This document shows positions 56,173 to 64,000 of a stretch of 64,000 bases of DNA, one piece after another. The notes beneath the pieces were generated by a model that did no database searches, had not been told where the DNA came from, and saw nothing but the letters and a program-made list of their open reading frames with translations. Within the stretch, counting starts at the first letter, position 1. The number at the start of each line of letters is the position of its first letter. A program made the position numbers and the translations under genes. Source of the stretch: Mytilus trossulus (taxonomy: Eukaryota; Mollusca; Bivalvia; Mytilida; Mytilidae); contig NC_086374.1 of the NCBI RefSeq assembly GCF_036588685.1, positions 74,708,457 to 74,772,456 of the forward strand, read 5' to 3'.

Positions 56173-58739
56173 ACTTGAAACTATTGTCTGATCGAATGTC
56201 AGGTGGAATTTTCGAAAATTCATAAACATTTAAAAAAACAACTAATTTAATATTTCGTAGTAGGACAGACTAAAAATATTCAGTGCTTGAAGACTATCAG
56301 ACTATAAACCCGAATTATCACACACAAAAAATGATTTATTTTCAAGATATGCATTTTTAAGATTCAACTTAAAAGACTGTCGTCAAGTACTTTTAGTAAA
56401 AAAAATAGGTATTCGAACACAGCTTCTCTGATTTTGTGATTCATTAGAAAGGTATTTCACTTACCCATATAATATATTGTATCTTTTAGTTCTACGAATT
56501 TGTGATGTTATTAAGTCAACCTTGTAATCTTGATTGATAAAAATGATAGAATCTGAAGCGAGAGCATGTATCAAATACTCTTGATTTATACGTTATTAAT
56601 ACAAAATATTCAACTCAAACAAGCCCTAACATAAAAAGGTGCACACGATTTTCTATTTTCAATACAATTGTTTCCCATTTTTTGGATATTTTTCTTGACA
56701 CGAAAATAACTTAACTGATAGATTGATATGTTCTCCGTCCGGGGTAACCGGAGGTTATGTTTTTTCTACATCAAACTTGATAGATACCCATGTTGTCGAC
56801 TTGATATCTAATTGTTCTGCTTAACTATGAAAAAGATAAATCAGAACTTATGCAAATGGTGTTAAAATAATATACTTCGTAATTGTGCAGAAAATTGTAA
56901 TTTTATTTATTTCTATTAACATGACATTGTGCAATGCCAAAATATTGGTATGGACAGAATGTAGGAACGATAATATTCCTATGTGTCAATACTATTTTGT
57001 TAAAAGTGCCTAATTAGTTATCTGTTATAAATATTTTATTTAAAGAATCAATAAGTTAATCCGATTTGTACCTATCACCGTAAAATTTAGGATGTGTTAC
57101 CCATTTTTAAGTTTTCTACTGGCACATCCAAACTTCCAAATCAGATTTTCGTATCTATGAATACATTTATTAAAGGTTTTGATAGAAATACATAGATAAC
57201 GTTCGTGAAATCGAAAACATCACCAAATGAACATCTATAGCAAGGACGTTGCAATATATAAAAACCTTTAACATAAGGACAAAAGAACATCACAATAAAA
57301 AACAATAAAAATTAACCATAGGGAACAAAGAATCGTCCCTTTTATCGTAAATCTGCGAGTGTTATCCTTGTATATATCTAAATATCAGAAACGACATGTA
57401 AAGATTTTTTTCCCCCGAAAAATTCAATAAGATAATAACGGTAGGTGTTGTTGAATTTTACCAACTGAATGGGATTTATAAAGCTCTTCACTGGATTTTA
57501 CCACAAACTGTGATTCATAACAACACAATAACAGGTATCCTATTAAAGGTTCGCAATTGGTATACGTAGGAAGTATAAGTTGTGATTAGATTACATAGAG
57601 TCTCCTAAATGCTTTTTCATAGAGAATTAGCAGGACTCTTAAAATAAAAGTTAAGATTATAATTAACGGTAATACTAGCGCCGGGTCAGACAAGAGATAA
57701 ATTATGCAAAAGTGCAAAGTATGTCTTCTGACAGAAACCATAAATAAACAATAAAAATTGTGGCAATAAAAAAAAAAGGCAGAGGTTTGAAATACAAGAT
57801 TTGACAGAAATTATATTACGGGTGATACAATATGGGAAAGTATATTGTTTAAAGAGGTGTCAGCAGCTACGAGGTATGAATGTATACACAATTTAATTCG
57901 CTTTAACATGTTTCAGCAGACAGTTTGGTTTAATTTTTTTTCAAAATAAGCAAAGAAACATAGCTGATAAATTATTCACTTACAAATGTGAATAATTCTA
58001 CAAAATTGAATCCGTATTTATGTGACCTTAAATTTGACCACTAAACTGGAGATGACACGCACGTATTCAGCTGTTAAAAGAATTTTTTTTTATTGAAAAT
58101 GAAATGAGGAACAACCATATGATTGACTGATGCGATCTACAAAACAATCATTATTCATACAGGTAAAAATCGATGATAAATTTTTAACCTACAGAATGAA
58201 ATCAAACACACCTAAACAGTCCATATGCGCATGACTTCTTTTTATCTATGTCTATATGCACTTTTTATATCAGATAATATGACCATCGGTAGTCCTCGGT
58301 TATCATCTCGGTGGTTGATCATATGACGTCTAGACTAAAATACACACGAAATTCCGATACATCTACGACTTTACACATTGTTTGTTTTCATTTGAAACTA
58401 ATGGTACATGAAAATGTTTTTTTCCATTTTAGTTGTAATAAATCAAATTTGAAAATTTGAGTCGAATATGACAGCTTATGCCCCTTACATGTATAGTTAA
58501 TTAATAATGTTCTATATTTTAGTCTGTTATTAAGGCGTCATGGTGGACCCGGAAATCAGAAACAACAATACACCGAGTTTCTATTGAATAAAAAGTCTTC
58601 AAATTCGTAAAGAGAGCCGTTTTATGACTATGCAGTATGAAAGTTTATCTCATTATATACAACGAAAAATATTATGGCTGCGTGCATATATATTGCAGCA
58701 CATACAAATTACCATAAACAACATCTCTATTGGTTGTAT
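56173..58739. other. Intergenic, nothing recognised
   Basis: AT-rich sequence without supported exons, RNA genes or repeats known to me. Confidence 0.4.
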
Positions 58740-58900
58740 TGGTTGCATTTCTTTGATGATGCAACTTAAACTGACCTTTAGGTGTTCGATGTTTTTTAAC
58801 TTCGTAATTCATTTTAATTTAGATATTTTTTTCGAGGGATATGTCTTTTGCAGACGAAACGTGTGTCGGTTGGGGTGCACAAAGTAAAGCCTGGTATGTT
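58740..58900 (+). repeat. Decayed hammerhead-bearing repeat
   Basis: tgttttttaacttcgtaatt, then gtcttttgcagacgaaacgt and gtgtcggttgggg. The GTC / GAC stem and GAAA survive; CTGATGA and stem I are lost. Confidence 0.5.
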
Positions 58901-59044
58901 GTCAAGTCATTAAAGATTGCATATTTTGGCGTTAATATTGAGTCACTGATAAGGTCTTTGCATCGGAACTAAACACATTTATTCTGAAAACAGTTGTTGG
59001 CATGACACGGGTTATGTTCTTCTCATATATGTTATGATGGTATG

Positions 59045-59625
59045 ATACTAAACCCCTAACGGGAAGGATTGTGCCTGATGTTCATATGATGAAACATAAT
59101 CTTTCATGCAGTCAGTTTAATTGAAGTCTGGAGCTGGCATATCAGTTAACTGCTAGTAGTCTGTTGTTATTTATGTATTATTGTCATTTTGTTTATTTTC
59201 TTTGGTTACATCTTCTGACATCAGACTCGGACTTCTCTTGAACTGAATTTTAATGTGCGTATTGTTATGCGTTTACTTTTTTACATTGGTTAGAGGTATA
59301 GGGGGAGGGTTGAGATCTCACAAACATGTTTAACCCCGCCGCATTTTTGCGCCTGTCCCAAGTCAGGAGCCTCTGGCCTTTGTTAGTCTTGTATTATTTT
59401 AATTTTAGTTTCTTGTGTACAATTTGGAAATTAGTATGGTGTTCGTTATCATTGGACTAGTATATAATTGTCTAGGGACCAGCTGAAGGACGCCTCCGGG
59501 TGCGGAAATTTCACGCAACATTGAAGACCTGTTGGTGACCTTCTGCTGTTGTTTTTTATTTGGTCGGGTTGTTGTCTCTTTGACACATTCCCCATTCCCA
59601 TTTTCAATTTTATTTATGAGTTTAC
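59045..59625 (-). repeat. Dispersed mussel repeat, family B, long copy
   Basis: Reverse counterpart of 37840-38360: ggagctggcatatcagttaa, ccgcatttttgcgcctgtcc, ggtgaccttctgctgttgt. Ends about 330 bp before gene 5. Confidence 0.7.
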
Positions 59626-59951
59626 TGTTAAATTTAGATAAAATACATTCTTCTCAATTGTGCATGACTTTGGTAAAGTGAGTTTATTTTTCATAGATGG
59701 TATGAAAGAAATATACGATAGATAAATATTAAATGGGTATGCGTTATTGGAGAACTGGAATAATGATTTATGAGAACGCAATAGAACTAAAAAATAATGG
59801 TTTAAAAGGAAACTATTAATATTCGTTCAGTCTAGCGTCAATTATTTGCAATACCAGGAAACGTCCACTCTTATTAAAATTAGTATGAATTCAAATTATG
59901 TTTTGACTAAATATTTCCGTATTTCATATCAGTTATAAAAATATATGAAAG

Positions 59952-60006
59952 ATGGCGACGGTGTCCAGTTTTCGATGGTTGTTTATAATTTTACAGATTA
60001 CATGCT
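59952..60006 (+). CDS. Gene 5 exon 1 (signal peptide)
   Basis: 18 codons plus one base, donor gtaagt, phase 1. Confidence 0.65.
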
Positions 60007-63000
60007 GTAAGTACAAATATATGTTTACCTATTTCTTCTACTCTGGACTCTGCAGAAAAGAGAATCAAAAATCTTTATCATATGGTTACATACATACATC
60101 AAGGTATTTCTTCCATCGAAACGACATTTTAAGATACTAGTTATGTGCCGTTCTTAATCAATTTGAAGGGGGAGAAAATTTAATATTTTATCTATGAAAA
60201 AAAATGCCTTTGTATAATGGTTTTGGTATTCCCCTTGTATTTCAGATAATGTTAGAGTATGTTATAAATCCTACCGTAAAATTTCATAGTTCGAAAAACC
60301 TTACGAGGACCATACATACAGCCTCAGGCGATAAAAATCACCATGTCGAGTGTCATGGCAATTTGAAAAAGAAAGCTTCGTATTTGACGGAAGATTATTT
60401 ATCTTTAAAAAAAAGTAGTTTATAAAGCTGAAAATGACAAGTCGTTACCTAAAAAATCAATTTGATGCCAATTTCAAATTTTGGCAACTCATTTTAAAAT
60501 TTAAGATTTCGAAACTTTCTAGTGCATATTGATAGAGAATGGAGAACACGTATCATTTCAAAAACAAATAACGTCTCCTAGTCGATTGATATGAATAAAA
60601 TCCTTTGATTATGATGAAACACAGGTAACGGTGTATAAGAATTGTAATGATGTTCCGGACAAATTTACTTATACAAATTGTGACTTGGATGGAGAATTGC
60701 CAAATTGACACTCATACCACATTTTATATAAAATTACATCTTTTAATACGTATTTCTGACACAATTTTACAAATTTTAATAAAAATATGGTAAAAGCTCG
60801 AGGCAATATACCGAAGAAAGTTGTACAACATGTCGAGAGAGAAAAAACAAGGAAATAAACCCTTTAGGTGCTTTATTTTGAGCATATAAAAATATGACTG
60901 TTTTTGTGTTAGAAATGAATTAGTAACAGTTAACGTTGCATTTATTTAGACACCAATATACGAAATTTTATATTTCTGTTTTTAAAGTCTTTTTTTCACA
61001 TATAGCTGCAGGTTCTACGACGAAATCTTCTACTGTACAATCTACTACTGAAACTAGTACAAGTAGTAAGTCTGTATTAATATTCACAGTTTATAATCAT
61101 TCCCAAATAATTCATCATCACAACTCAAAATGCAAGATTAACGTATTGTCCTTCTATTCATTTTCATGCCTGTTCAAAGATGGTATTCAACTAGAATCAT
61201 CTATTTAAGGAAAGTTTTAAATGGTGTATCAAAATATAATAATATGTAATGTTCGACTTCTTTAATGTTTTTAAATCGCTATCCTTGAAACGTAAATTAT
61301 GCTTAGAAATCGTGTTTTAATTCACAATCACCTATTCCTAAACTTACATAGAACTTCCAGGACACTTTGGGTTAAATCTCATTGAGTGTTTTTAAATTCA
61401 AATATTCGTTGAACTCAATCGATACATATTTTCATCTATTTTTTTTTGAATTTTCCATTTTCATTTAATAGTGTACTATTTTACCTATATTTTAGAGAAA
61501 GTTTTGGATGCTATAATATCATTCTTTAAAAGTGGTGAGTATAACCAACTAGCATGCTTTAATTTTGATAGTTCAAACACGCCTGGAAAACCTTCAATTC
61601 TCATCCAAATGGTTAAGCGAGAAAAATTAACTGGCACTTGCTGTTGAGCTTCTCTGGTGGAAATATTAAAAAAAATCATCAATTTATTGTCAATCCGTGA
61701 ATGTTGTCTTAAAAAGGAGAATGTAACGTTATATATAACTGAACCAGAGCTGGTCTTGATCATTAATCGGACCAATGTGATTTAAAATGACATCGACAGG
61801 ATTTTTCTTCCGCATGCAGGTAAGTGCGGCCAGCTCATTGAGTTTTTGACAAAATGAAATAAGAGCTTCAACACGTAGTGTATATATATCAGTATATATC
61901 CTAATCAATATAAACGTATATTAACAATTTTTAACTATTTTTTTACGAATATAATTTTATCAAGCATATTATCTTGTAATGTATGATAGGTTGAGATTAT
62001 CCGGTATCGGTTGTGATATTCTGGAACAATATAAAAAAAATTCCAACTAACTGCTTGTTAATCAGATACGACCGTAAAAATTCGTGAACTGTATAGTGGT
62101 TGTCATTATAGCTTGTTTTTGTTTTACCATTTGTTTTGTATGTTCAAGTCTTGTATATCTACAATAACTAAAGAGTGGTGGTTTTTAAAGTCTTTTAAAG
62201 TTGCTTTGTTTTATGTCTCTAGCGCTTGGCTCTTTATCGCTTGGCTTAACCTCTGTTTTTCGAGGCTTTAAAACTACCACTCTTCAGTATTAGTTTTAAT
62301 AGACCTACAATTTTAGAACATACAAAACTAATGTCAAAAGAAAAGCAAGCTAAAATGACAACCCTTATGCAGAGGGTTCATGAATTGTTAGGGTCGTATC
62401 TGATTGACAATTATCTTCTCGAAGATTTGTTTTTACTGATAATCTCAACATTGTTCAAGTATATCACAACTGATACCAGAAAATCTCAACCTGACATACC
62501 TTATAAGATATTCAGGTAAATCAAATCATCTCCTAAAGATATAGAATAAATACTACGTTAATAGTGAGGAATAAGGACTTTTATATACTGATATATACCT
62601 TACGTATTGATTAACTGATTGTCATTTTGTCAAAAACTGAATGAGCTGACCGTACTTACCTGCGGGAGAAAAGTCATTCCGATGTCATTTCAAAATCACA
62701 TTGGTCCGAGTAATGAACGAGACAAGCTTTTATTTAGTTATCCCATGGTATTGCATTCCTCTATTTAAGAAAAGACTTACAGATTGACAATAAATTGATA
62801 AAAGTCGACCTATCCTGTCTTTATTATTGGTATTATTACCAGAAAAGCTCAACCAGGAGTGCCAGTAAATTATCTAGCTTACCCATTTTGATGAGATTTG
62901 ATGGTTTACTCTTTACAAACAGTTAGTCCCTATTGAATGTATACAAGACACTATATGTTAAAGTGAAGAACTCGACTGATGGCTCATTTGTTTTAATAAT

Positions 63001-63222
63001 CATTTGTATAGGCCTACGCGTTTTGCTAACCCGATAGATTAGTATCCATTTGAAAACTTTAAAGTATCTCCTAACACATAAATATAAATACTGTTATCAA
63101 ATAGTTACACATGGCTTCATTATAATTTTAGATTCCATAATGTACTTCTCGGCGGGTTTTATGACAGCCGCTTTGATTTTTTCCATTGGCTGTTTTGTCT
63201 CAAAATGCAAGACGTCACGAAG
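59952..63222 (+). CDS. Single-pass membrane protein, paralogue of gene 4 (gene 5, partial)
   Basis: Three exons are visible: 59952-60006, 61006-61065 and 63132-63222, with phases 1, 1 and 2 as in gene 4. The product begins with a signal peptide (MATVSSFRWLFIILQITC). It continues with a Ser/Thr-only stretch of about 20 residues (SAGSTTKSSTVQSTTETSTS) suited to O-glycosylation, then a transmembrane segment (SIMYFSAGFMTAALIFSIGC plus FVSK) 68% identical to that of gene 4. The donor after CGA AG (gtatgt) shows that it continues, but no tail exon is found before 64000. The ectodomain lacks the Cys of gene 4. A possible extra 30-nt phase-1 exon at about 60246-60275 (YNVRVCYKSY) has splice-like ends but no other support. 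Confidence 0.65.
61006..61065 (+). CDS. Gene 5 exon 2 (Ser/Thr-rich)
   Basis: 60 nt, acceptor TTTTCACATATAG, donor gtaagt, phase 1 both sides. Confidence 0.6.
61585..62912. mobile_element. Foldback element, about 1.3 kb palindrome
   Basis: Long, diverged inverted arms: ggttaagcgag...tggcacttgctgttgagctt on the left mirrors aaagctcaaccaggagtgcca on the right; tcggaccaatgtgattt mirrors aaatcacattggtccga; gcaggtaagtgcggccagct mirrors agctgaccgtacttacctgc. The centre lies near 62220, between aagagtggtggtttttaaag and ctttaaaactaccactctt. It is in the intron before the gene 5 transmembrane exon. Confidence 0.7.
63132..63222 (+). CDS. Gene 5 exon 3 (transmembrane)
   Basis: 91 nt, acceptor TATAATTTTAG, donor gtatgt. 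Same length, phases and residue pattern as gene 4 exon 3. Confidence 0.8.
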
Positions 63223-64000
63223 GTATGTGAGATGTTGTAATTAGTAAACAATTAAATAATGACAGTTCATGGACGATACAAATGCCTTGAAAATCTGGAA
63301 TATGTGTGGGCAAAATGCATATAAGAAAACCGCATAACTAGAACACAATATGTATTTCAGTAACCTATTATAATGATAAAACCATATCTTGCTTTAAAAT
63401 TTTTTTTGTCCAAAAAAAAATCAACATCCTTCACCTCACAAGCTCCCTATAACATTTAACGGCTTTGAGCTGTGGTTCGTTTTAAACTTTTACAATGAGG
63501 CAGCAACCCAAAAGCCAAGTTAACAAATCAATATCTAGAGGCCAGTGTACAGTCTTCAACAAAAGTTAGATTCCTAAATAAACTGACAAGCAATAAATCG
63601 TTTCGAATCTAAACAAAAGGTTAACAAGAGGCTGTCACAACGACAGCAAACCGGATTTATTAACATTTATTTGTGTCCTGGCAATATCACAAGAATCGTA
63701 ACTGATGAACGATGAAAGTGAAATTCTTCAATATCAAATTTGAATTCCATTTTGTCATCAGTATCAACATATTAAAATTTGAAAACCTTAGGTTGAATGG
63801 TTCATGAGTAAATGCAACAACATGAATGGAAACGTCATTTTTCGATCTGCTGAACATTAAAAGTCAAAATCGACATTATTGAACTTGACCTCCATTTTAT
63901 CATCAGTAACACTATATTAAAATTTGAAACAGACACGACTGGAAACGCCATTGTTCAATCTTTCAAGAACCATATCTCCTGAAAGGTAAAAGTCAAAATC
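63223..64000. other. Intron of gene 5 with dispersed repeat
   Basis: From about 63640 there is a repeat with two related blocks (ccattttgtcatcagtatca and ccattttatcatcagtaaca, each followed by attaaaatttgaaa). No exon is supported. Confidence 0.4.

Noticed and set aside
55920-56225. 101-aa open frame
   Set aside because: It is made of TCCTGCC and T-tract repeats inside a TIR element.
61485-61775. 96-aa minus-strand open frame
   Set aside because: It lies in the left arm of the foldback element and is not matched as coding in the right arm.
1-64000. Bacterial-type features (operons, CRISPR, ribosome binding sites)
   Set aside because: Intron-split genes, SINEs and mussel repeats show eukaryotic DNA; the tandem repeats found have no CRISPR-like unit and spacer structure.

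Overview
This is animal nuclear DNA, almost certainly from a marine mussel (Mytilus or a close relative). It is AT-rich. Its genes are cut into short exons with GT...AG introns. It carries dispersed repeats I recognise from mussel genomes, tRNA-derived SINEs, Penelope-type retroelement debris and foldback elements. The species call rests on memory of those repeats, not on a search.

Layout. (1) 4057-6933 (-) and 12685-16927 (+): two divergently transcribed paralogous 4-exon genes for small secreted proteins of 125 and 123 aa, with BRICHOS-like features. The 5.7 kb between them holds a chimeric palindrome of retroelement debris (7857-8815), a 441-bp tandem array carrying three SINE copies (9960-11037) and a CpG-rich element with 13-bp terminal inverted repeats (11186-11942). 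(2) 20468-36769 (+): a complete 15-exon gene for a secreted 769-aa protein of the GH38-like / DUF5054 type; all exon phases agree and the summed length divides by three. An antisense reverse transcriptase fragment abuts its third exon, and a well-formed hammerhead ribozyme motif lies in an intron. (3) 41427-51274 (+): a 5-exon gene for a predicted 531-aa single-pass membrane protein with a very short ectodomain and a long acidic tail carrying six tyrosine motifs. (4) 59952 to beyond 63222 (+): its tandem paralogue, of which the signal peptide, Ser/Thr-rich and transmembrane exons are present; the tail lies outside the window.

The remaining sequence is repeat-rich with no further gene that I can support. 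It includes fragments of reverse transcriptase, a GIY-YIG endonuclease tail, several hammerhead motifs in different states of decay, three foldback or TIR elements, a 43-bp minisatellite and many short dispersed repeats.

How the genes relate: the small secreted pair and the membrane pair each look like local duplications. Nothing in the sequence ties the three gene types into one pathway. The membrane pair (short ectodomain, one juxtamembrane Cys in the first copy, YxN and YxxL/V motifs in the tail) is the best candidate here for an undescribed signalling system. All exon models were built by eye from splice signals and reading phase, without transcript evidence.
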